The notes under the pieces were generated by a model. That model was not told where the DNA came from and did not search any database. It saw nothing but the letters and a program-made list of their open reading frames with translations. A DNA stretch of 64,000 nt from Lachnospiraceae bacterium (GTDB lineage: Bacteria; Bacillota; Clostridia; Lachnospirales; Lachnospiraceae): contig JAETNQ010000014.1 in the NCBI GenBank assembly GCA_021772075.1, positions 1 to 64,000 on the forward strand, in the 5' to 3' direction. A program made the translations under genes and the position numbers. Each line of letters starts with the position of its first letter. The first letter of the stretch is position 1. Shown here piece by piece: positions 26,662 through 33,884 of the stretch.

Positions 26662-27404
26662 TTATATTTTTCCGTCAAAAAATCCCAAGGTTTCCAGCGC
26701 CTTTAGGGCATTGCGCAGATAATCCTTATCCGACATAGGCCATTTGAATCCCAGCCTGTAAAGTATTTTGGTAGTAAAGCTGTTGTCCGCGTCAATATAA
26801 ACGCCTCCTGCCTCCTTATCCCCCGGCAGATAGGCAATCAGCCCGGATATCAGTTCATTTTTATTCTCATCCTCCAAGGCTTTTTGCAGACTCGCCCCAA
26901 ACTCCTCATCGCTCACCGTCTCTATAGCAATTCCCAGACTGTTCATCTGCTCTATCACATCCGCCATCTGAATCATATAACTGCTGTAGGCATGGAACAC
27001 ACTGAAATAATCAAGGCTCTGTCCCTGTCCGCCGCTGTATATTTCCCAGCCGGCTCATACTGCCCGATATCCTCCATCCATAGGGCATCAATCGTACACA
27101 CTGCCCCGCAGTCTTTCCGGATATAAGCAATTCTTTCCTGCGGATATTCAGGAAGCAGCGGCACATAAGCTCCTCCTGCCATCATGATTCCGATTTCCGC
27201 CGCCACATACTCCATCCGTCTGTCCATACACACTAAAACCGCCTGTCCGGCTATATCTTCCGTCTCTAAAAGCTTAGCCGCAATCCGGCCGCTCAAGACG
27301 GCAAGTTCCTGATATGTAGTACTCCTTGCACCGCCCAAATCAACAATGGCCTCTTTGTTTGGCTGTTCCCCCGCAATTTTCTTAAACCTGTCCAGAAATT
27401 CCAT
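26662..27404 (-). pseudogene. NRPS remnant: adenylation start fused to terminal reductase end
   Basis: Two fragments survive. The 5' part starts at ATG 27404 after GGAGGAGACAGG and encodes the first 120-140 residues of an adenylation domain (AGGAYVPLLPEYPQERIAYI), stopping right where the TSGSTG motif should come. The 3' part (from about 27000, different frame) matches the C-terminal tail of NRPS terminal thioester reductase domains (FHAYSSYMIQMADVIEQMNSLGI, then FTTKILYRLGFKWP). Everything between is gone, several kilobases in a normal A-T-C-A-T-R gene. It lies upstream of the MATE and phosphopantetheinyl transferase genes. Intact relatives in gut Clostridia make peptide aldehydes. Confidence 0.72.
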
Positions 27405-27651
27405 CCCTGTCTCCTCCATATAAAATCCGTCCGCTGACAACTGACAATATAATGAATATAATAAAACAGTCTACCAGAATATTTCCTTATTTTTTCTGTT
27501 TAAGAATACATCGCATCTTTTTCGGCATAATTTGCTTCCTGTTTCTCCAGAAACAGTCGATTGCGAGCTTTTCTCATACTTTTATTTCTTCCTTCCTTCT
27601 GCTATAATCTGTTATAATAATGGGAATTTCCTAAGAAAGGACAGAAGCATA

Positions 27652-28260
27652 ATGAGCGAAATGAAAGAAAAAATGCACACCGGCGAGCTTTATCTTCCCG
27701 GCGACGAAGAAATTATGAGCGAGCAGGTCATTTATCAGGACAAGCTCTGCGACTACAACATGACGAAACCGTCAGAATCAAAAAAAAGAATGGAAATGTT
27801 AAAAGACATGCTTGCCGACTGCGGCGAAGGAGTCTATATCGAAGCGCCTTTCTATGCGAATTTCGGCGGTCACCACTGCCATTTCGGCAAGATGGTCTAT
27901 GCCAATTATCACCTGACCTGCGTGGACGATACCCATATCTATGTGGGAGACTATACCATGATCGGGCCGAACGTGACAATCGCCACCGCAGGGCATCCCA
28001 TCCTGCCGGAACTCCGCGAACGGCTCTATCAATATAATATGCCGGTCCATATCGGCAGAAACTGCTGGATCGGCGCAGGGGCCATTCTTATGCCCGGAGT
28101 CACGATCGGAGACAACACCGTGATCGGCGCAGGAAGCATCGTGACAAAAGACATCCCCGCCAACGTCGTTGCCGTCGGAAACCCATGCCGGGTTATGCGC
28201 GCTATCAACGAACATGACAGGGAATATTATTATAAAAACAGGAAGATCCCACCCCTTTAA
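27652..28260 (+). CDS. Maltose/galactoside O-acetyltransferase (LbH family)
   Basis: A 202-residue hexapeptide-repeat acetyltransferase that moves acetyl from CoA to sugars. The start is ATG at 27652, preceded by AGAAAGGACAG; an earlier in-frame start is not supported. MKEKMHTGELYLPGDEE is the Mac N-terminal domain, the catalytic His lies in ATAGHPILPE, and the left-handed beta-helix repeats run from ADYNMT-like coils to IPANVVAVGNPCRV. A trimer is usual for the family. It is monocistronic, and its 3' end abuts palindromic element copy 2. Confidence 0.9.
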   Translation: MSEMKEKMHTGELYLPGDEEIMSEQVIYQDKLCDYNMTKPSESKKRMEMLKDMLADCGEGVYIEAPFYANFGGHHCHFGKMVYANYHLTCVDDTHIYVGDYTMIGPNVTIATAGHPILPELRERLYQYNMPVHIGRNCWIGAGAILMPGVTIGDNTVIGAGSIVTKDIPANVVAVGNPCRVMRAINEHDREYYYKNRKIPPL

Positions 28261-28263
28261 ACC

Positions 28264-28667
28264 ACAGAAATCCATGTTCGCAAACACCATAGCATGCCGG
28301 CTGGGACTGCGGAGATAGATGCCGGGGCTGTGGGGATGCTGCGGCCGGGAAAGGGGGACTGCCAAGGGCAGGAATTTTCTGCTGTTACTTCCAATCAGCC
28401 ATTTCACTTATGAAATGGTCAAAAATCTAAGGGAAAATTGCCATGGATGGCAATTTTAGAAAAAAGGGGCACGGATGCCCCTTTTTTTCGCCCTGTTCGG
28501 TTTCATACCATATATCCATTTCATTAGTGAAATCTGATTGGAAGTTCCAGCAGAAAATTCCAGCCCCTGGCAGCTCCCTTTCCCGGCCGCAGCATCCCCA
28601 CAGCCCCGGCGTCTATCTCCGCAGCCCCAGCCGGCATGCTATGGCGTTTGCAAACATGGATCTCTAT
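28264..28667 (+). repeat. Long palindromic element, copy 2
   Basis: This fills the 411-bp gap between two convergent genes (acetyltransferase end 28260, DeoR end 28672). Arms 28270-28397 and 28535-28661 are complementary over about 125 bp with a few mismatches, mostly transitions. The arm sequence is unrelated to that of copy 1 apart from the innermost 25 bp (GGAATTTTCTGCTG..CTTCCAATCAG). The core holds AAAATTGCCAT/ATGGCAATTTT (28435-28458) and GGGGCACGGATGCCCC flanked by A6 and T7, which resembles an intrinsic terminator in both directions. No protein is encoded. Confidence 0.9.
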
Positions 28668-28671
28668 CCCT

Positions 28672-29448
28672 TTAAACGATACCCTCTTCCCAGACGCACT
28701 TTACATTATACTTTTCAAAGAGCTGCAGCCATCTCTCTTCCGGCTCCTCATCCGTGACAATCATTGAAATATTTTCAAGCCCTCCGATGCTGGTAAAGGC
28801 CGTATATCCGAATTTGGAGCTGTCTACTGCCAAAATGCTGCAATTCGCCCGCTCCAGCATTGTTTTTTTGTTTCTGGCATGAAGCTCGTTGGAGTCAGTA
28901 ATGCCATTTTCCATATCGAAGCCTTTGCAGGAAATGATCGTCTTATCCACATAATAGGAACGCAGCATATGATCCGTCTGCGGCCCCACCAAGGCCAAAG
29001 ACCCTTCCATCGCCAGACCGCCTGTGGAAAGCACATGCCAGTCCTGGGCATCGAAAAGTTCGATAATGATCTCTATGGAATTTGTAATAATAGTTAAATT
29101 TCTTTTTTCTTCTTTCAGCGCTTTCGCAATGAATACAGCGGTAGAACTGGAATCCAGGATGAGCCGCTCCCCGTCTTTTACCATGCTTTTTATGATCTCA
29201 GCAATCTTCTGCTTTCCGGACACATTCGTATTTTTTCGGATATTAAACGGCATATCGATATTCATATTTTCGTTCAGAACCGCTCCGCCGTAGCTTTTGA
29301 TCACATATCCGTCTTTTTCCAGCTTTTCCAGATCTCTTCGTATGGTTTCTTCCGTGACGCCATATAATTTGCTCAGTTCGCTGACGACCACCCTTTTTTC
29401 CTTCTGCAGCTTCTCAAGTATTTCATTTCTTCTTTCTATCGCTAACAT
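28672..29448 (-). CDS. DeoR-family transcriptional regulator of the BMC operon
   Basis: A 258-residue DeoR regulator. The N-terminal winged helix (1-55, ERRNEILEKLQKEKRVVVSELSKL and VTEETIRRDLEKLEKDG) is followed by a sugar-phosphate sensor domain (75-235; LILDSSSTAVFIAKAL, TGGLAMEGSLALVGP). The ligand is probably a fuculose/rhamnulose phosphate or a C3 phosphate. It is the last gene of the aldolase-led operon, 25 bp after the PduT-like gene, which suggests autoregulation of the locus. Shared operator-like repeats at the two BMC promoters are candidate targets. Confidence 0.85.
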   Translation of the reverse strand: MLAIERRNEILEKLQKEKRVVVSELSKLYGVTEETIRRDLEKLEKDGYVIKSYGGAVLNENMNIDMPFNIRKNTNVSGKQKIAEIIKSMVKDGERLILDSSSTAVFIAKALKEEKRNLTIITNSIEIIIELFDAQDWHVLSTGGLAMEGSLALVGPQTDHMLRSYYVDKTIISCKGFDMENGITDSNELHARNKKTMLERANCSILAVDSSKFGYTAFTSIGGLENISMIVTDEEPEERWLQLFEKYNVKCVWEEGIV

Positions 29449-29473
29449 ATATTTTCTGTCTCACCTTCCAAGC

Positions 29474-30022
29474 TTATAATATTGCTCGGCATATTTTTTC
29501 GTCGGGATGGGCAATAACTGTAGAATCCAGATACATGCCGTCAGCGCCGATTTCATTTCTTGCCTTTTCTATGGCTGCGCCCACAGCGGCCACTTCACCG
29601 GTCAGCATCATATATGATTTTCCGCACATCCCGCGCGCAATGCGCAGTTCGATCAGCGATACGATCGCCGTTTTCGCCGCAATATCCGCCGCTACTATGA
29701 TCGACGCCGCATCGTAGGTTTCCAATATGCCAAGGGCGCTGACGCCCTCTATCTGCGTTGCTCCATAAATGGCAGGAAATATGGACTCATGCGGATTCCC
29801 AAGTACAAAACTGTTGATCAGATGCAGCCCATAATTTTTCTTCGCCGTATCCACCGCAGCCTTTACCGCGCTCAGGCTTCCGCTGATGACCGCGATATAT
29901 TTGCCCGGGCATACAGTCTGCGCCTCTATAATATCGACTTCCGAAGTCTTTACCATGGCATCCGCCGCCGTTACCCCTGCTGAAACTGTTTTGTATTCCA
30001 CCATTCCGATCGCCTTGCTCAT
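29474..30022 (-). CDS. PduT-like tandem BMC shell protein
   Basis: A 182-residue shell protein with two BMC domains (about 4-88 and 96-182), forming trimers that look like hexamers. TVCPGKY near residue 38 carries the Cys that binds a [4Fe-4S] cluster at the trimer centre in PduT. This fits transfer of electrons across the shell together with the PduS-like gene 16 bp upstream. The length matches PduT (about 184). ILETYDAASIIVAADIAAKTA starts the second domain. Confidence 0.9.
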   Translation of the reverse strand: MSKAIGMVEYKTVSAGVTAADAMVKTSEVDIIEAQTVCPGKYIAVISGSLSAVKAAVDTAKKNYGLHLINSFVLGNPHESIFPAIYGATQIEGVSALGILETYDAASIIVAADIAAKTAIVSLIELRIARGMCGKSYMMLTGEVAAVGAAIEKARNEIGADGMYLDSTVIAHPDEKICRAIL

Positions 30023-30038
30023 ATTATGTACAACCTTC

Positions 30039-31415
30039 CTACTTTTGAATGATAATATATTTTTCCGTTACTTCGGTTACTTTTCCTTCGATAGAAGCAT
30101 GCACGGCAACGCTCAACCCCTTTGCCGGTTCCGCTACCATCTGTCCCTTTTCTACCTTATCCCCTTCCTTTACGGCAGGAACAGCAGGCGCTCCGATATG
30201 CTGGCTGCACATCAGCTTTACTTTCCTGATCTCCCCTGACAGTTCCGTAATGGGAGCGGGTTTATCGTATCTCGTCAAATCCAGCCTTGCCATCAGGCGT
30301 TCCATCGGCGCTTTCCGGTACTGGCGCTCCTCAGCCACAGGAGCTGCCTCTGCCTTCGGCGGCTTTATTCCATGGGCTCTTAAGCCAGCCTTATAATCCG
30401 CGATCAATGAACGGGGGGACAGGCCTTGCATACAGGAATAATTCTCGCATAACCCGCAGGAGGAACAAAACATCGTATTCAGGAAAATATCCGTATCCTG
30501 GATATCCTTGCATGTCGCCGCCCGCATGAATTTATGCGGTTCTATGGGATGCCCCAGCAGATGCCTCGGGCATAAATCGGTACACATCGTGCATTGGCAG
30601 CAGGCAGCAGCAGCCCGTTTCAAATCTATGGAAGATTTTCTTCTTTTTCTTTGTATCAATAAATGCTCTTCCGGCAATACCAGTATCGCATTCGTTGTTT
30701 TCGTTACAGGGAGCGCGCCGCTTCCTTCAAACCCCATCATCGGCCCGCCGATAAAAAACACAGGATTTTTTACCGTGATTTCTCCGGCTTCCCGCACCGC
30801 TTCTTCTATGGTGCATCCCAAAGGCAGCCTTACTGTAAGGGGATGCTCCACTTCTCCTACGATGGACACCAGTTTATCCTCCACCGGACGCCCCAGCGCC
30901 ATAGCCCGGTATGCGTTATATACCGTCTCCACATTGAACACCGCAACGCCGCTTTCAATCGGAAGCCCTCCCGGCGGAACCACTTTTCCGGTCGTTTCAT
31001 AAATCAGGACGACTTCATCCCCTGCGGGATAAACCTCATCCAGCAGCCCCAGCCTGATCTCAGGGTATTCCCCGATATATGCGAGCAATGCGTTTATTGT
31101 CTTCTTATATGCTTTCTTAATGCCGATCACGGCTTCCTTTGCGCCTACACATCCGGCAAGCAGATGAAAAGTTTTTACTATTTCCTTGGCGTTCTGCTCC
31201 AAAAGCTGCCTGTGCAGCTTTAAAAGGGGTTCGCATTCCGCGCAGTTCATAATAATCGTATCTGCCCGTTTATCCAATTTAGCATAAGTGGGAAAGCCGG
31301 CTCCTCCCGCGCCTACAATTCCGTTCCGGCGCAGTATGGCGCTCACTTCCTCCATGCTCATGTTTTCCCATCCGGTTTTGCCCGTACTTCCTACTTCGCT
31401 CATTTCTGCATCCAT
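30039..31415 (-). CDS. PduS-like RnfC-family flavo-iron-sulfur protein
   Basis: A 458-residue redox protein. The NADH/FMN-binding part has VGAGGAGFPTYAKL near residue 35, IIMNCAECEPLL and GGLPIESGVAVFN. The iron-sulfur part has CCQCTMCTDLCPRH and FCSSCGLCENYSC (about 265-325). The C terminus is a biotinyl/lipoyl-like SLBB/sandwich domain (PAVKEGDKVEKGQMVAEP). It likely passes electrons between NADH and the shell protein PduT to regenerate cofactor inside the compartment. The start overlaps the end of the vertex protein gene by 16 bp; an ATG 4 codons later is possible. Confidence 0.88.
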   Translation of the reverse strand: MDAEMSEVGSTGKTGWENMSMEEVSAILRRNGIVGAGGAGFPTYAKLDKRADTIIMNCAECEPLLKLHRQLLEQNAKEIVKTFHLLAGCVGAKEAVIGIKKAYKKTINALLAYIGEYPEIRLGLLDEVYPAGDEVVLIYETTGKVVPPGGLPIESGVAVFNVETVYNAYRAMALGRPVEDKLVSIVGEVEHPLTVRLPLGCTIEEAVREAGEITVKNPVFFIGGPMMGFEGSGALPVTKTTNAILVLPEEHLLIQRKRRKSSIDLKRAAAACCQCTMCTDLCPRHLLGHPIEPHKFMRAATCKDIQDTDIFLNTMFCSSCGLCENYSCMQGLSPRSLIADYKAGLRAHGIKPPKAEAAPVAEERQYRKAPMERLMARLDLTRYDKPAPITELSGEIRKVKLMCSQHIGAPAVPAVKEGDKVEKGQMVAEPAKGLSVAVHASIEGKVTEVTEKYIIIQK

Positions 31416-31672
31416 TGCCTTCCATCATCAATGATTCCTACGATCGCCGCGTCCACCGGCACGTTTTCCATATCGCAGCCGATTCTCGCCGCGCTTCCTG
31501 TAGCGACCAGTACAAATTCGCCGATTCCTGCGCCGATATTATCGATGGCAATCATCTGGCTGCCGCCGCTTCCCATTTTTTCCGCCAGTTCGACGACCAT
31601 GAATTTATTACCTATCAACTTTTCGCTTTTCCTCGTGGAAACTACGCTTCCAACTACTTTCCCTATAAGCAT
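31400..31672 (-). CDS. BMC vertex protein (EutN/CcmL family)
   Basis: A 90-residue pentamer-forming protein that caps the vertices of the compartment. MLIGKVVGSVVSTRKSE, GNKFMVVEL and FVLVATGSAAR are the family blocks. The length fits (85-100 residues). It lies between the PduL and PduS-like genes in the shell/enzyme operon and overlaps the latter. Confidence 0.92.
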   Translation of the reverse strand: MLIGKVVGSVVSTRKSEKLIGNKFMVVELAEKMGSGGSQMIAIDNIGAGIGEFVLVATGSAARIGCDMENVPVDAAIVGIIDDGRQWMQK

Positions 31673-31709
31673 ATGTAAACCATGCCTTTCTGTTATCTTT
31701 GACCCGGCA

Positions 31710-32375
31710 TTACTCGCCGTTTATAATCCTCACGGTATCTCCCGTAGCAATTTTCGCCGCATTCGCCTCGTCCGTGTCGATATGCATCTCCAGCGTAAAG
31801 CTTTCGTCCACCCTGATCTGTACGTGGTTGAAAACCGTGCCTCTTTCGTTATCGGCTTTTACCGATACGACATCGCCGTCATGAAGCCCCGTTGCCGCCG
31901 CATCCTTCGGGGACATATGGATATGCCTCTTGGCAACGATGCATCCTTCCTTCAAATACAATGCGCCTTTCGGCCCGACCAGCGCGATAGGCGCGCTGCC
32001 CGCTACGTTCCCCGACTCCCGGATAGGAGCTTTTACCCCTAATTTAATCGCATCCGTCGAAGAGATCTCCACCTGAGATTTCTTTCTTACCGGTCCCAAT
32101 ATTCTTACATTCTCTATCGCTCTAAGCTTTAAACCGACAATTGTCACCAATTCATTCGATGCAAACTGTCCGCCCATCAGCTCTTTTTTCTTCGTCAAAT
32201 GATATCCTTCTCCAAAAAGGACTTCCACATGCTCCTGTGTCAAATGCACATGCCTCGCCGATACTCCGACCGGAACCATATATCCCTTGTCCGTACCCTT
32301 TCCCTGGTTCATGGCTTCCATTACCATTCTGGCAACCAATTCTATCTGGCTGTTTGTCATACTGTTATTCTCCAT
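31710..32375 (-). CDS. pduL: PduL-type phosphotransacylase
   Basis: A 221-residue enzyme converting propionyl-CoA and phosphate to propionyl-phosphate and CoA, recycling CoA inside the compartment. The start is ATG at 32375, with GGAGGG upstream; the open frame reaches back through a hairpin but has no ribosome site there. Residues 5-22 (MTNSQIELVARMVMEAM) form an encapsulation-type amphipathic helix. VPVGVSARHVHLTQEHV and AKRHIHMSPKDA supply the zinc-binding His residues of the two PduL domains. No propionate kinase is seen in the window. Confidence 0.92.
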   Translation of the reverse strand: MENNSMTNSQIELVARMVMEAMNQGKGTDKGYMVPVGVSARHVHLTQEHVEVLFGEGYHLTKKKELMGGQFASNELVTIVGLKLRAIENVRILGPVRKKSQVEISSTDAIKLGVKAPIRESGNVAGSAPIALVGPKGALYLKEGCIVAKRHIHMSPKDAAATGLHDGDVVSVKADNERGTVFNHVQIRVDESFTLEMHIDTDEANAAKIATGDTVRIINGE

Positions 32376-32411
32376 GGTCCGTTCCCTCCAGAACTTCCTA
32401 AAAAGATTTAA

Positions 32412-32430
32412 GGGCGGGCATCGCCCGCCC
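32412..32430 (-). promoter_or_regulatory. Intercistronic hairpin before pduL
   Basis: GGGCGGGC (32412-32419) pairs perfectly with GCCCGCCC (32423-32430) over a 3-nt loop. On the minus strand it is followed by TTAAATCTTTTTAGG. It lies between the last BMC-H gene and pduL and may attenuate transcription or stabilise the 5' shell mRNA, lowering downstream enzyme levels relative to shell. Confidence 0.6.
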
Positions 32431-32458
32431 ATCATCATTGCACGAAACTATCCGTTTT

Positions 32459-32875
32459 TTATTTTAAAACGGGAAGAATCTTCTCAACATCCGTATGAGG
32501 TCTGGGAATTACATGTGTTGCCACTAATTCGCCAAGCCTTGACGCGCTCGTGCTTCCTGCTTCTACCGCAGCGTTTACAGCGCCTACGTCGCCGCGCACC
32601 ATAACGCTTACCAGCCCGGAACCGATCTTCTCTGTTCCGACTAATGTTACGTTTGCCGCCTTTAACATTGCATCCGCTGCTTCAATCGATGCTACCAAAC
32701 CTCTTGTTTCTACCATACCTAATGCTTCCTGTGCCATCCTTTTTTCCTCCTTTGGCTCTGATTTTACTGTTTTCGCTTCTATTTTAGTTTCTATTGCTTC
32801 TGCTTTTACTTCTTCTGCTTTTTTTATCTCGGCTCTTGCCGGGGTTTTTTTCGCCGAATTTTTCTGCTCCGCCAT
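32459..32875 (-). CDS. BMC-H shell protein with N-terminal extension and internal start
   Basis: The BMC-H core (residues 47-138, [21 protein letters not shown]) is about 80 percent identical by eye to the shell protein at 33239-33514. The long form starts at ATG 32875 (GGAG upstream, 3 bp after the previous gene's stop) and carries a 46-residue extension rich in Lys, Glu and Ala. An internal ATG at 32737 has a much stronger AAAGGAGGAAAAAAGG and would give a 92-residue plain BMC-H. Both starts look usable, like PduB/PduB', though that precedent is a BMC-T. The extension may bind enzymes or other shell tiles. Confidence 0.8.
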   Translation of the reverse strand: MAEQKNSAKKTPARAEIKKAEEVKAEAIETKIEAKTVKSEPKEEKRMAQEALGMVETRGLVASIEAADAMLKAANVTLVGTEKIGSGLVSVMVRGDVGAVNAAVEAGSTSASRLGELVATHVIPRPHTDVEKILPVLK

Positions 32876-32878
32876 ACG

Positions 32879-33196
32879 TCACTCCATTTCGTCGTTCCAG
32901 GCGGTTGATATATTCGTCAACCGGCTGGCGCTCTTCTTCACCAGTTTAATGATCTCTTCATGGGGATTGGCAATTACCACGGTAGCCGCCGGTTTCTTGA
33001 TCGCGCTATGCGTGGCTGCCTCTATCGCCTGTTTTACATCCGATACGCTTCCCCGTATAATGATCGTAACCAGTCTGCCGCCCAGTTTTTTCTCCCATGT
33101 GATAAATTCCACATCTGCCGTTTTGCACATAATATCGAGGGCATCTATCGCTGCCGTCGTACTTGGAATCTCAAAGAACCCATATGCGTTTCCCAT
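32879..33196 (-). CDS. BMC-H shell protein
   Basis: A 105-residue single-domain shell protein (GFFEIPSTTAAIDALDIM, then GSVSDVKQAIEAAT), divergent from the two PduA-like paralogs beside it. The C-terminal 20 residues (RLTNISTAWNDEME) extend beyond the core. Hexamer formation is expected. It lies between two near-identical BMC-H genes in the operon and stops 3 bp before the extended one. Confidence 0.85.
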   Translation of the reverse strand: MGNAYGFFEIPSTTAAIDALDIMCKTADVEFITWEKKLGGRLVTIIIRGSVSDVKQAIEAATHSAIKKPAATVVIANPHEEIIKLVKKSASRLTNISTAWNDEME

Positions 33197-33238
33197 GATT
33201 CACCTCATTTCTGCGCTGTCTTCCGCGTTTCTTTTTCT

Positions 33239-33514
33239 TCAAATAAGCGGTAAAATCTTTTCTACATCGCTGTGGGGTCTCGGTATAACATGTGTCGCTA
33301 CCAGTTCGCCAAGGCTTGCCGCCCTTACGCTGCCCGCTTCCACCGCTGCCTTTACGGCTCCTACGTCGCCGCGTACCATTACCGTTACCAGCCCGGAACC
33401 GATCTTTTCCGTCCCGATCAGAGTAACTTCCGCCGCTTTGATCATCGCATCCGATGCTTCGATCGCCGCTGTAAGGCCTCTTGTCTCTATCATGCCTAAC
33501 GCTAATTGTGCCAT
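33239..33514 (-). CDS. BMC-H shell protein, PduA/EutM type
   Basis: A 91-residue canonical hexameric shell tile. [20 protein letters not shown] and the pore-region [19 protein letters not shown] are diagnostic; Gly-Ser at the pore loop (KIGSG) suggests a polar pore suited to propanediol. AGGAGG precedes the ATG. The gene at 32459-32875 is a close paralog, a likely tandem duplication with one intervening BMC-H gene. Confidence 0.92.
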   Translation of the reverse strand: MAQLALGMIETRGLTAAIEASDAMIKAAEVTLIGTEKIGSGLVTVMVRGDVGAVKAAVEAGSVRAASLGELVATHVIPRPHSDVEKILPLI

Positions 33515-33553
33515 TCTGTATATCCTCCTGAATATTTCTGTTTTCTTTTTCTA

Positions 33554-33868
33554 TTATACCTTATCCATACCGCTAAGTCTAAGCATTTTTTCTGTATCTT
33601 CCTCGGGGCTTGCGATCTCATGGGTCGCTACGACTCCGGCAAGCTCTTCCGCCCTTTGTTTTGCCGCCGCAACGGCCGCCCTGACGTCCGATATGGTTCC
33701 GCGGAATTTTATCATTACGATAAGCGGCACGGGAAGGGCATCCGCATTGGCCGGTTTATTCTTATCGAAATTCTCAATCGTTACCTGTGCGGCTTTGCAT
33801 CCCGCGTCTGCCGCCGCAAATGCTGTTGCAAGTCCGAATACCTCTATGATACCTACTGCTTCTCCCAT
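33554..33868 (-). CDS. BMC-H shell protein
   Basis: A 104-residue BMC-H protein (VGIIEVFGLATAFAAADAGCKAA, then FRGTISDVRAAVAAA) with a longer loop (ENFDKNKPANADALPV) than the PduA-like tiles and a hydrophilic C terminus. It resembles minor shell paralogs of glycyl-radical compartments. It begins the run of shell genes directly after the alcohol dehydrogenase gene, 16 bp away. Confidence 0.85.
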   Translation of the reverse strand: MGEAVGIIEVFGLATAFAAADAGCKAAQVTIENFDKNKPANADALPVPLIVMIKFRGTISDVRAAVAAAKQRAEELAGVVATHEIASPEEDTEKMLRLSGMDKV

Positions 33869-33884
33869 ACCTTAACTCCACTTC

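Noticed and set aside
32550-33875. 441-aa plus-strand frame opposite the shell genes
   Set aside because: It shows repeated Ala/Ser/Thr blocks because the BMC-H genes are paralogs; it is the reverse-strand image of those genes.
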